Origin: an uncultured Agitococcus sp.
GTDB taxonomy: Bacteria > Pseudomonadota > Gammaproteobacteria > Pseudomonadales > Moraxellaceae
NCBI RefSeq assembly: GCF_937920075.1
Contig: NZ_CALETI010000129.1
Coordinates: forward strand, 1 to 12,823
Direction: 5' to 3'
DNA: 12,823 nt
Below the pieces are notes generated by a model. The model saw only the letters and a list, made by a program, of their open reading frames with translations, ran no database searches and was not told the DNA's origin. This document shows, piece by piece, positions 1-7,284 of the stretch (positions within the stretch are counted from its first letter, which is position 1; every line of letters begins with the position of its first letter). The position numbers and the translations under genes are program-made.

Positions 1-2013
1 GCTAATGCTAACGGTGCTTTAACCACAACTAAGGGACGCACTGATGCCAATGGTAAGGTAGAAGTTCAAATTTCATCGGCATCAACGGCATCTTCAAATA
101 GCGTGAGTGCTGTCTATACTGACGCAAACGGCGTTGAAACTGTAGGCACTCTAAACTTTAAAACGATTGTTGGCAATAGGGTTAGTTTAAGTGCTAATAA
201 ATCTGAATTAATAAGCGGTGGAGATGCGGTTGATCTAACGGCTGTCGTTATTTCTCCAACAGGTAATGTACAGGCTAATGTGCCTGTTTCTTTTGTGTTG
301 GCTAATCCCAGTGAAAAAGGTGTATCCATACAATCTACTAGTCCCGTGACCGATGCGAATGGTTTAGCTAAAGCAACCTTAAAAATTAGTAATGTTAATG
401 GTGCCAATTTGGCAAACCGAGATGATTTTAAGGTTAAGGCAATTATCGGCACAGGTGCAAGTGAAGATGAGGTTAATGAGTTATCTATTCCTGTTGTAGG
501 TACTAATTTAGCATTAAGCACTGAAAAGATAAGTGTTAAAACGAATGATAAAATTACTATTAAAGGTGTTTTAAAAGACGGAACTGGTAAATCTATTACA
601 GGCTCTCAAACTGTTACTTTAGTTTCTGAGGGATTGTCTGGTGTACCAGCTAGCCTTGTTATTAGTAATGGTCAGTTTGAACTTAAGGATATAGTTGTTG
701 CTTCAACGGGTACAACCGCCAAAATTGCAGCTTCTGCTTTAGGGGCAGATCAGAGTTTAAGCTTTGATATTTCTACAAGTAGTTTTGATGTTGATGCTCC
801 TGAAAAAATTGATATTGATAAAGGTGGAGTTATCAATTTTGCTTATTCTGTTGCTGATGGTACATCAACAACGCCAATCAATATGACAGTGTCATCGACA
901 TTGGGAAATATACCGTCCCCCGTTATTTTACGTACCGATGATGGTGGTAAAACATTTAAAGCGAGTGTCTCTATTACTTCACAATTTCCTGGTAAAGCTG
1001 TGGTTCGCGCTGTATTCAAGGACTCAGCTAATAAAGAGATTGTTGCTAATAAAACGATTACTTATGTCTCTACTACTCCTGCTAAGTTAGCGATTCAGGC
1101 TGTGTCACCAACATTAGTACCTAATGGTCAAACTAATATTATAGCTAAGGTAACAGATGCGAACGATAACCCAGTTTCTGATGCTGTAGTAAATTTTAAA
1201 TTGGAAAATCCTTTAGGCTCGGAATTAGATAATCCGAGTGTTAAAACTAATGACAAAGGTGAGGCAATAGTCTCTTTTAAAGCGGGTTCTGGTACAACAG
1301 GTACAGAAAAAATTACTGTTAAAGCTGATGTTTTAGATGAAAAGTCTGGAGTAACTAAGTCAGGCTCATTAAATTTAACCGTAGGTGGTAAAGCAGTATT
1401 TATATCTATCGCAACAGGAAATCAGATTGAAGAATTAACAACTACGACTTATGCGGTTCCTCATCAAATTACGGTTACAGATGCGACAGGCGCACCTGTT
1501 GCTAATACAGAAGTAAAAATTTCAGTATGGCCAGTTAACTACTATAAAGGAACCTATGTTTTTAATACCGAAAAGAAACTTTGGATACCTATTTATAGTG
1601 CTGAATGTAGTAACGAAGATGCAAACCAAAATGGCTTCTTGGATTTGTGGGAAAATAACGGCATAGGTGTGGCTTTAAGTCCATTTGATTATCCTAAAGG
1701 CGAAGAAACAGATGTTGAGGATAATAAAGATGGTAAATTATGGCCTGGTAACCCTGTGACCTTATCTACGAGTACATTAACTACAGGTGCTGATGGTATT
1801 GCCTATTTTAATGTGTTATATGGTCAAAGCTATGCTAACTGGTTGAAGGTTAAGTTAACTGCAAAAGCACAAGTTCAGGGTACAGAGTCAAAAACGGATA
1901 GAGTCTTTGGTATTCCTGCAAGCTCTGGCGATATGGGGGATGAAAAAGTTTCTCCACCTGGTGGGACACAGAGTGTTTATGGTACAGCAACTGTTTGTAC
2001 TGATCCAAACTAA
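1..2013 (+). CDS. Large Ig-like (Big_1-type) repeat surface protein, C-terminal part
   Basis: The frame is open from base 1, so the gene starts before the window; a GTG at 103 is only an internal valine codon. About 670 residues are visible. They form successive Ig-like beta-sandwich units of the bacterial Big_1/invasin type, at roughly 1-160, 175-500, 500-775, 775-1070, 1075-1386 and 1390-1910. Several units end with a turn such as TDANG, TNDKG or TGADG followed by alternating hydrophobic residues. The last unit has an insertion with two acidic Asn/Gly loops (EDANQNGFLD at about 1615-1644 and EDNKDGKLWPG near 1720), which resemble calcium-binding loops. Only two cysteines occur in the visible protein (codons 1606 and 1996), suggesting one disulfide in the C-terminal region. 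I infer an exported or surface-attached protein with an adhesive or structural role. No sorting motif or outer-membrane barrel is visible here. A strong terminator follows directly. Confidence 0.85.
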   Translation, partial: ANANGALTTTKGRTDANGKVEVQISSASTASSNSVSAVYTDANGVETVGTLNFKTIVGNRVSLSANKSELISGGDAVDLTAVVISPTGNVQANVPVSFVLANPSEKGVSIQSTSPVTDANGLAKATLKISNVNGANLANRDDFKVKAIIGTGASEDEVNELSIPVVGTNLALSTEKISVKTNDKITIKGVLKDGTGKSITGSQTVTLVSEGLSGVPASLVISNGQFELKDIVVASTGTTAKIAASALGADQSLSFDISTSSFDVDAPEKIDIDKGGVINFAYSVADGTSTTPINMTVSSTLGNIPSPVILRTDDGGKTFKASVSITSQFPGKAVVRAVFKDSANKEIVANKTITYVSTTPAKLAIQAVSPTLVPNGQTNIIAKVTDANDNPVSDAVVNFKLENPLGSELDNPSVKTNDKGEAIVSFKAGSGTTGTEKITVKADVLDEKSGVTKSGSLNLTVGGKAVFISIATGNQIEELTTTTYAVPHQITVTDATGAPVANTEVKISVWPVNYYKGTYVFNTEKKLWIPIYSAECSNEDANQNGFLDLWENNGIGVALSPFDYPKGEETDVEDNKDGKLWPGNPVTLSTSTLTTGADGIAYFNVLYGQSYANWLKVKLTAKAQVQGTESKTDRVFGIPASSGDMGDEKVSPPGGTQSVYGTATVCTDPN

Positions 2014-2035
2014 GTCATATTTTTTAATATGAAAG

Positions 2036-2070
2036 AACGCGCAGCCCCAATAAGTCTGCGCGTTTTTTTT
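2036..2070 (+). terminator. Rho-independent terminator after the Ig-like protein gene
   Basis: Arms AACGCGCAG (2036-2044) and CTGCGCGTT (2056-2064) form a 9-bp GC-rich stem with an 11-nt loop. A continuous T run follows to 2070. It starts 23 nt after the stop codon. Confidence 0.93.
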
Positions 2071-2169
2071 GGTAATGAGTGCTATTTTGTTTAAAGTTCG
2101 CTATATTTAGAATGTTGCGCTCTAAAAGCTAATTCAATAATTTATAAAAATCAGTAGCAGGTATTTATT

Positions 2170-3165
2170 ATGCAAGGCCATATTTCTGGAACTTATGTGC
2201 GCCTGTTGTTTGAATGGCTCAATGATAAAGGCTTTGAAGCTGAAAAAGTTTTACAACGTAGCTGTCCAGATTTAGATGAACGTATTCGTGTGCCATTTGA
2301 TGAGTGGCGAGCGATGTTAGAACGTACGTATCAAGTCACAAAAGATCCCTTTTTTGGTTTAGAAGTCGGTAGCCGAATTACACCGCGTCATTTGGGTGTG
2401 CTTGGTTATGTGTCTTACTCCTGTAATACCTTGGGTGAAGCTTTATTGCGGTTGCAGCGTTTTGAAGATTTGGTTCATGCCGTTAACGATATGAAGGTTA
2501 ACTTTGATGGCGACTTGATTTTGTTGCAATGGGGGGCAGAATTAGGGGTGACAGGTGAATTTGCTGATCAAACTGCACAAGCTGTTTTGGTAAGTTATAT
2601 TCGTTATTTGATTTCACCAGAGTTTTCACCTGTTTGGATGAGTTTTATTAATCCAACGCCAACAAATGTTAAACCCTATGAAGATTTTTTCCGTTGTCCT
2701 GTAAAGTTTGAAAGTAATTTTACCACCATGGCTTTCCCTGCCATGTGGTTGGCGAAACCTGTTGCCAAACCTGATCCAGTTTTACGTGATATTTTGGATC
2801 GTCAAGCGGAAAGTCTATTACAACAATTACCTGCCAATGATGAATTTGTTGATGCCTTGCGCCAAGCAATCCATGCGGCGATTCATGCCGCAACACCTAG
2901 TTTAGATGTGGTTGCTATGCGGATGTATTGCTCACCACGTACCTTACAGCGACGTTTGGATGAGCGAGGCTTAAAGTTTCAAGTGCTATTAGATGATGCT
3001 CGTTTGCAATTGGCAAAGCGTTATTTAAGTAAGGCAGGCACATCGCTAAGCGAAATTGCATTGCTGTTAGGTTATGCCGAACAAAGCGCGTTTAACCATG
3101 CGTTTAAACGTTGGACGGGCGTCACACCTAAAGTATGGCGCGAAAAGAATGCAACGATGGTTTAA
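2170..3165 (+). CDS. AraC-family transcriptional regulator
   Basis: A 331-residue protein with the two-part layout of the AraC subfamily that carries an arabinose-binding-like N-terminal domain. Residues about 1-210 form the ligand-sensing part (begins MQGHISGTYVRLLFEWL; includes the typical HLGVLGYVSYSCNTLGEAL stretch). Residues about 230-325 form the double helix-turn-helix: MRMYCSPRTLQRRLDERG is the first HTH, and SEIALLLGYAEQSAFNHAFKRW with GVTPKVWR is the second HTH plus closing motif. Length is normal for the family. The ATG at 2170 has a modest AGCAGG about 8 nt upstream. Other family members sense small metabolites or fatty acids and regulate neighbouring catabolic genes, but no such genes lie next to this one, so the ligand and target are unknown. 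The upstream terminator implies its own promoter between 2071 and 2169. Its 3' end converges on the next gene with a 5-nt gap. Confidence 0.93.
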   Translation: MQGHISGTYVRLLFEWLNDKGFEAEKVLQRSCPDLDERIRVPFDEWRAMLERTYQVTKDPFFGLEVGSRITPRHLGVLGYVSYSCNTLGEALLRLQRFEDLVHAVNDMKVNFDGDLILLQWGAELGVTGEFADQTAQAVLVSYIRYLISPEFSPVWMSFINPTPTNVKPYEDFFRCPVKFESNFTTMAFPAMWLAKPVAKPDPVLRDILDRQAESLLQQLPANDEFVDALRQAIHAAIHAATPSLDVVAMRMYCSPRTLQRRLDERGLKFQVLLDDARLQLAKRYLSKAGTSLSEIALLLGYAEQSAFNHAFKRWTGVTPKVWREKNATMV

Positions 3166-3170
3166 GCTGT

Positions 3171-3680
3171 TTAAAAAGCGGCCTGTAATGGGTCGCTAAT
3201 CATAATAATACCAGCCAAATAACTGTTTATACTAACATAAATAATCGTGGTATTTGCGGGTTGGCTTGCGGCTAACTCTTGATGATTAATAATGGTATTA
3301 ATCCCGAGTTCACTCATTAATTGTTGACTGCCTAGAGCAATAATTCTTCCATCAACAATACCTGTCAGACCATAACCTGTTAAATCTTTAAATTCGTTTA
3401 CAGGATTCATCGGCACTTGACGTTTGCTTGCCTCATTAACAATCGCCTGTGCTAAACGATGATTGCTTGATTTAGCAATACTAGCTGCAACATGTAACAC
3501 AACATCTGAGCTAAAGCCTGCACGTGCTTGCAGTTGGCTAAATTGTGCTGGTTCTAGTTGTGGTGATGATAAAATGACATCGGATTGTTTGTTTTTATCT
3601 TTTTTAAAGCGATACCATAAAACCACACCGATGGCGATGATACTTAAAATAGCTAAAACTATAATTAAATTATTATTCAT
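3171..3680 (-). CDS. Membrane-anchored orphan nucleotide-binding domain of a copper-type P-type ATPase
   Basis: A 169-residue protein. Residues about 5-23 are one strongly hydrophobic segment followed by basic RFKKDKNK, predicting a single anchor with the rest in the cytoplasm. Residues about 55-167 resemble the N-domain of heavy-metal (CopA-like) P1B ATPases. They contain the helix VAASIAKSSNHRLAQAIV (family form S-E-H-P-L-A), then DLTGYGLTGIVDGRIIALGS (the GxG nucleotide-binding loop), and the closing YVSINSYLAGIIMISDPL. The adenine-contacting His is kept, but the usual Pro after it is Arg. The phosphorylation motif DKTGT, the hinge motif GDGxND and all transport helices are absent, so it cannot be a pump. 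No remnants of those parts lie on either side. It could be a domesticated ATP-binding or regulatory protein, or a decayed gene that stays open. The start has no strong ribosome site. Downstream of the helicase on the same strand, but a terminator-like hairpin lies between them. Confidence 0.7.
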   Translation of the reverse strand: MNNNLIIVLAILSIIAIGVVLWYRFKKDKNKQSDVILSSPQLEPAQFSQLQARAGFSSDVVLHVAASIAKSSNHRLAQAIVNEASKRQVPMNPVNEFKDLTGYGLTGIVDGRIIALGSQQLMSELGINTIINHQELAASQPANTTIIYVSINSYLAGIIMISDPLQAAF

Positions 3681-3780
3681 TATATAAAAATTATTTAGAG
3701 GGTAAGTAGCTTTAGAATAACTGGATTTTAAACGAAGGAAAATGGGCTTATTTAAAAATTAAGATAGGAAAAGAGGCTAA

Positions 3781-3807
3781 ATCCCTGACTCGTTAAGAGT
3801 CAGGGAT
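3781..3807 (-). terminator. Terminator hairpin after the DEAD-box helicase gene
   Basis: A perfect 11-bp stem (ATCCCTGACTC at 3781-3791, GAGTCAGGGAT at 3797-3807) with loop GTTAA, 13 nt past the helicase stop. The T-rich tract on the minus strand is interrupted (TTAGCCTCTTTTCC), so termination may be partial and read-through into the next gene is possible. Confidence 0.7.
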
Positions 3808-3819
3808 AGGGTTTAGCGA

Positions 3820-5679
3820 TTAGCGACGAACCCACTCTTGTGAGCCACGACGTGGACGCTGTTCTTTGAAGCTATCTGTACCCGCAAAAGCAGGTTTTCG
3901 GCTACGATTTTCTTCACGTGCTGGACGATCTTCGTTAAAGCGACGTGGTGCGGCTTCTTGATTGAAGTCATCACGGCGTTGGCTACGACGTGGACGCTCT
4001 GTTTCATAGCTGTAAGGAACATCGTTAAAGCGTGGTTGTGCTGCCTGTGCTTGTGGACGACGTGGTGCATTATCACGATAAATGTCACGATCATTAAAAC
4101 GATCTTGACCTTGACTTTGACGTGGTGTGTCACGTTCAAAACGTTCGGCACGAGCTGGCTCGCGGTCAAAACGCTCAGCACGAACAGGTTCACGCTCAAA
4201 GCGTTCTGTACGTGGACGTTGTTGTTCAAAGCGTGGGCTATCGTCAAAACGAGGACGATCATCACGACGTGGTGCACGTTCTTCACGGAAAGCACGATCA
4301 TCAATGCGGCTATCACGACGACCACCACCGCCATTGTTGGCACGGCGTTCTCTGCGGTCATTGCTCCAACGGTCTTTATTGCGACCTGCGCCACCATCAC
4401 GACCTGTTTTTGGCTTAGGTGCGCGTTGTGGCTCTAAACCTTCAACTTCAGAAACTTCAACACGTACTGGCAACAAACGTTCAATACGTTGCCATTTAAA
4501 ACGATCACCGTGTTGAATTAAGTTGATGGCAACACCGCTACGACCTGCACGACCTGTACGGCCAATACGGTGGATGTAGTCTTCACCATGCTTAGGTAAA
4601 CCGTAGTTAACAACGTGAGAAATAGTTGGCACGTCAATACCACGGGCAGCAACGTCAGTCGCTACTAATACTTTGATTTCGCCACGACGTAAACCTTGTA
4701 AGGTGCGGTTACGCATAGATTGCTTCATGTCACCATGCAAAGCGCTGGCAGCATGGCCTTTTTCGCTTAAGTCATCAGCTAAAATGTCAGCTTCAGCTTT
4801 GGTGGCGGTGAAGATAATCATTTGTTGTAAATCTTCACTTTCTAACAAATGATCGAGTAATTTTTCTTTGTGAGCAACATCGTCAACATAGTGAACACGT
4901 TGTTCAATACGCTTGTAATCCATTTGCTCTTGAGCAATTGCTACACGCACTGGATCACGTAACATATCAGCCGCTAATTCGCCAGTACGGCCATCTAAGG
5001 TTGCTGAGAACATTAAAGTTTGGCGAGTTTCTGGTGTTTGACCAACAATGGCATCGATATCTTCAGAGAAGCCCATATCTAACATACGGTCTGCTTCGTC
5101 AAAAACTAACATTGACAATTGGCTTAAATCAATACGGCCAGAGTTCATGTGGTCTAATAAACGACCTGGTGTGGCGACTAAAATGTCAGGCATTTTGGCT
5201 AACATTTCGAGCTGACGTGGGTAAGGCATACCACCAACAATACTAGCGCAAATGGTGCGGCGTAAGTATTTGTCAAATTGTGTGGTTGCGGAGGTGACTT
5301 GTTGAGCCAATTCGCGTGTTGGGGTTAATACAATTAAATGTGGACAAGCAGGTGCAGGACGCGGACGACGACCTTTTACGCCACGTTGAGGCTTAACCAC
5401 TTCTGGACGTGGTTTTTGAGAAATTAATTGTAAAGCAGGCAACATAAAAGCGGCAGTTTTGCCTGAGCCTGTTTGACTAGATACTAATAAATCACGACCT
5501 GCTAAGAAGGCAGGAATCGCTTGTGCTTGTACAGGTGTTGGTTTTTTATAATTTAAATCATCAAGTGCTTTGACAATAGCAGGGTGTAAGCCTAAAGCGG
5601 CAAACTCATTTTCGATAATAATTTCAGAATTGTTGAGGACAGAATTAGACAAAGGCATAGCATCATGAGCATTGGTCAT
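3820..5679 (-). CDS. DEAD-box ATP-dependent RNA helicase with Arg-rich C-terminal tail (RhlE-like)
   Basis: A 619-residue RNA helicase that unwinds RNA duplexes using ATP; relatives act in ribosome assembly, mRNA decay and cold adaptation. All core motifs are present: aromatic F26 and Q-motif Q51, motif I QTGSGKT (K74), PTRELAQQ (120-127), TPGRLLD (170-176), DEAD (194-197), SAT (225-227), and downstream LHGDMKQ, VATDVAARGIDVP and HRIGRTGRAGRSG. A basic Pro/Arg-rich insert of about 25 residues (88-113) lies between motifs I and Ia, longer than usual. From about residue 415 onward the protein is a disordered Arg/Asp/Glu-rich tail that includes three 10-residue repeats (RAERFDREPA type), likely an RNA-binding tail. 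RhlE is the closest fit, but core motifs alone do not separate it from DeaD or SrmB. The ATG at 5679 is kept because the next Met (residue 8) has no better ribosome site. The gene is preceded by a long leader and followed by a hairpin. Confidence 0.93.
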   Translation of the reverse strand: MTNAHDAMPLSNSVLNNSEIIIENEFAALGLHPAIVKALDDLNYKKPTPVQAQAIPAFLAGRDLLVSSQTGSGKTAAFMLPALQLISQKPRPEVVKPQRGVKGRRPRPAPACPHLIVLTPTRELAQQVTSATTQFDKYLRRTICASIVGGMPYPRQLEMLAKMPDILVATPGRLLDHMNSGRIDLSQLSMLVFDEADRMLDMGFSEDIDAIVGQTPETRQTLMFSATLDGRTGELAADMLRDPVRVAIAQEQMDYKRIEQRVHYVDDVAHKEKLLDHLLESEDLQQMIIFTATKAEADILADDLSEKGHAASALHGDMKQSMRNRTLQGLRRGEIKVLVATDVAARGIDVPTISHVVNYGLPKHGEDYIHRIGRTGRAGRSGVAINLIQHGDRFKWQRIERLLPVRVEVSEVEGLEPQRAPKPKTGRDGGAGRNKDRWSNDRRERRANNGGGGRRDSRIDDRAFREERAPRRDDRPRFDDSPRFEQQRPRTERFEREPVRAERFDREPARAERFERDTPRQSQGQDRFNDRDIYRDNAPRRPQAQAAQPRFNDVPYSYETERPRRSQRRDDFNQEAAPRRFNEDRPAREENRSRKPAFAGTDSFKEQRPRRGSQEWVRR

Positions 5680-6080
5680 GTTAGTACTTCTATAAGTTAG
5701 GACTTACGCATTGGATGGGAAAACATCTATAAATCAACAGGATAATGAATGTTGATTGTAAATTGTAAGTCAATAGATAACCGATATTTTGGCGAAAGGC
5801 TAAGTTTAGGAGCGTGTTGTTTTGAGACGTGGGTTATACCAAAATAAGTGATATAAAAGTACACGGAGGGTATCACCCTATAACAAGACGGTCATCCTAA
5901 GAAATTTTGGTTTACAATAGTAAGCCATCACAAATTAGCCGCTACGGCGTCGCGCCAATCAAGTCAGCACCAATAAGGTATTGACGATAGTGGGGGCAGA
6001 TTGCCCAACAGACTTATAAGAGGAGAAATATCCTCGTTAAGATAGAGATTGGAGGCGATGCTCAACTGCGTTGTTAACGC
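5680..6080 (-). promoter_or_regulatory. Long structured 5' leader of the helicase gene
   Basis: About 400 nt without a gene between the helicase ATG and the nearest good promoter. Small stems visible, in plus coordinates: GCGTT/AACGC at 6068-6080 (3-nt loop), GAGGA/TCCTC at 6020-6035, GGGCA/TGCCC at 5994-6006 (3-nt loop) and AGGGT/ACCCT at 5867-5879 (3-nt loop). CCAAAAT near 5840 and ATTTTGG near 5905 could pair around the last one. A long structured leader is known for the cold-shock helicase gene csdA/deaD in E. coli; the parallel here is inference. A small RNA gene inside the stretch cannot be excluded. Confidence 0.45.
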
Positions 6081-6087
6081 GGCGCGG

Positions 6088-6118
6088 ATTATATAGCTAA
6101 TTTTGACAAAAGTGTGAA
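6088..6118 (-). promoter_or_regulatory. Candidate sigma-70 promoter for the helicase gene
   Basis: On the minus strand TTCACA (6113-6118) is followed after 17 nt by TATATA (6090-6095), or after 19 nt by a perfect TATAAT (6088-6093). The predicted start would be near 6080, giving the long leader. It is the best promoter-like match I found upstream of the helicase; a closer, weaker one is possible. Confidence 0.5.
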
Positions 6119-6120
6119 AT

Positions 6121-6273
6121 ATTTTAAGTTATTTTTAAGCGGTTGAATGATATAGCAGATTGCAGGCTGGAGATTAGATTAAGTGCCTGAAGGTCAAACA
6201 GTAAAACAGATGATAGGAGCAACGCTCTCTCTATTTTGTTAGAGGGAATCAGTGCTTGCTATTTGTGTCTTAC
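6121..6273. other. Intergenic stretch with no recognised gene
   Basis: AT-rich DNA between the helicase promoter and the IS end. I see only weak hairpins (GAGC/GCTC at 6219-6229 and CTCTA/TAGAG near 6230-6245) and no open frame with a family signature. Confidence 0.5.
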
Positions 6274-6690
6274 TGTAATGGTCAAGTGAAACAGGGCAGA
6301 TTATTAGGCAGCTTGTCTTAAAAAATCACGCTCAAATATTAATGGTGATTTATAGCCTAGCGTTGAGTGAATACGCTTACCATTATAAAAAGCCAAATAA
6401 TCAATAATACTCAGTTTTGCCTCTGCGACTGTTCGGAATCGCTCATAGTGAAGCTGTTCGTATTTTAAGCTACGAAAGAATCGTTCAGTAGGCGCATTAT
6501 CCCAACAGTTCCCTTTACGACTCATGCTTTGCTCGATGCCCATTATCGCCAAATGCTCACGGTATTCTTTGCTCGCATACTGGCTGCCACGATCAGAGTG
6601 ATGAAGTAATCCCTGAGCAGGCTTTCGCCGCCAAAAGGCCATTTGTAATGCACTGACACACAATGACGTTTTCATATGATTAGCCATAGA
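6274..6690 (-). mobile_element. 3' remnant of an IS3-family insertion sequence
   Basis: The right end is recognisable: after the transposase stop comes a terminal-repeat-like TGTAATGGTCAAGTGAAACAG (6274-6294; reading CACTTGACCATTACA outward on the minus strand), a pattern typical of IS3-family ends. The other end is missing. Transposase homology stops at about 6690, where the sequence turns into unrelated repeats (6706-6762). OrfA, the N-terminal half of OrfB and the left inverted repeat are all lost, so the element cannot move by itself. The remnant lies at the border of the int-higBA island and may have been deleted together with the island's outer end. Confidence 0.8.
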
Positions 6691-6705
6691 TTCATTAGTC
6701 ATCAC
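6304..6705 (-). pseudogene. IS3-family transposase OrfB, C-terminal fragment
   Basis: 133 residues of an rve-type DDE transposase. Visible are ALQMAFWRRKP, HHSDRGSQYAS (second catalytic Asp), MSRKGNCWDNAPTERFFRSLK (catalytic Glu), and the C-terminal YNGKRIHSTLGYKSP. Full OrfB proteins of this group are about 270-290 residues, so roughly the first half, with the first catalytic Asp, is missing. The homologous part begins at about S-M-A-N-H-M (near 6690); the few codons before it (MMTNE) come from the junction and merely provide an ATG. There is no ribosome site of note. The protein is non-functional as a transposase. Confidence 0.88.
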
Positions 6706-6709
6706 GCGC

Positions 6710-6763
6710 CCCCTAAAGCTTCCCCTAAACCAAACTAGGGCTAGGTAAATAAGCGTTTAGGGA
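6710..6763. repeat. CCCCTAAA repeats beside the IS junction
   Basis: CCCCTAAA occurs at 6710-6717 and 6722-6729, and GTTTAGGG (6755-6762) is an inverted partner of CCCTAAAC (6723-6730) across a 24-nt gap. These could be protein-binding sites of the former island end or of the element the IS hit. The stretch 6706-6829 holds no gene. Confidence 0.4.
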
Positions 6764-6829
6764 TTACTTACTTGTCGGGTGGCCGCCCTATACCTAGCAC
6801 ACCCATTTTAAGCACTACACCGCCACCGT

Positions 6830-6859
6830 ACAATATAGGCCGTGATAGAACACGACAGG
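6830..6859 (+). repeat. Phased decamer repeats, higA-distal block
   Basis: Three units in tandem at exact 10-bp spacing: ACAATATAGG, CCGTGATAGA, ACACGACAGG. They match the consensus CCGCGATAGG at 6, 8 and 7 of 10 positions. The block lies 9 nt past the higA stop and points toward the integrase. Probable integrase or excisionase arm-type sites. Confidence 0.5.
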
Positions 6860-6868
6860 TTAAAACAC

Positions 6869-7276
6869 CTAAACACCCATAGACAAAGAATAATCTTTGC
6901 TAGGTATATATTTAGGCGTTTCCTCAATCAAAATATCTGCCGAAATACCCAAACCACGATGCAATTTTCTAATCATCGTCATGGATAATGGGCGTTTACG
7001 GTTAAGCACTTCTGACACCTTAGAAACAGAACCTAAGTACGGCTCTAAATCTTTTCTTGTTAAGCCCATTTGCTCCATTCTGAATAAAATCGCCTCTATG
7101 GGGTCAACAACCACAGGCGGCACGATTGCTTTTTCGTAGGCTTTAATAACCACTAAAAGCAGCTCTAATTCATCGGCTAACTCTGTACCCTCTTGTGGGT
7201 CAATATCTAGCAACTCATTAAGCCTTTTCATGGCCACATCATAATCAGTACGGTGTTTAATGACTTTAACTTGCAT
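6869..7276 (-). CDS. higA: HigA-type antitoxin, XRE-family DNA-binding protein
   Basis: The antitoxin of a type II toxin-antitoxin pair, expected to bind HigB and block its mRNA cleavage, and to repress its own operon. I place the start at ATG 7276 (MQVKVIKHRTDYDVAMKRL), giving 135 residues, because GAGG lies 6 nt upstream and overlaps the higB stop; an in-frame TTG at 7288 adds four residues and is less likely. Residues about 1-65 form the acidic, helical N-terminal part (NELLDIDPQEGTELADELELLL). Residues about 70-125 form the helix-turn-helix: EQMGLTRKDLEPYLGSVSKV followed by SEVLNRKRPLSMTMIRKLHRGLGI, typical of the COG5499 HigA group. The gene follows higB by 8 nt, the toxin-first order of the family. 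The palindrome at 7604-7626 upstream of higB is its likely operator. Confidence 0.9.
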   Translation of the reverse strand: MQVKVIKHRTDYDVAMKRLNELLDIDPQEGTELADELELLLVVIKAYEKAIVPPVVVDPIEAILFRMEQMGLTRKDLEPYLGSVSKVSEVLNRKRPLSMTMIRKLHRGLGISADILIEETPKYIPSKDYSLSMGV

Positions 7277-7284
7277 GATGCACC

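Noticed and set aside
3171..3680. Frameshifted remnant of a full copper pump
   Set aside because: The flanks are occupied by the AraC gene and by the helicase terminator; no other pump segments are visible, and the frame starts with a sensible membrane anchor.
3813..4400. A second minus-strand open frame over the helicase tail (Val/His-rich)
   Set aside because: Same strand, other frame of the repetitive tail; no recognisable domain and wholly inside a clear gene.
4122..4516. Open frames on the plus strand encoding Arg/His-rich peptides
   Set aside because: They are shadows of the Arg-rich tail of the helicase on the other strand; low-complexity sequence with no ribosome site or family signature.
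5698..5770. GGACTTACGCA resembling an insertion-sequence end, with GTAAGTC inverted nearby
   Set aside because: Only a 7-bp inverted match and no transposase or target duplication; more likely part of the helicase leader.
5700..6870. Duplicate of the tRNA-Val 3' end (att site)
   Set aside because: Looked for by eye in both orientations; no stretch resembling the T-arm plus acceptor sequence was found.
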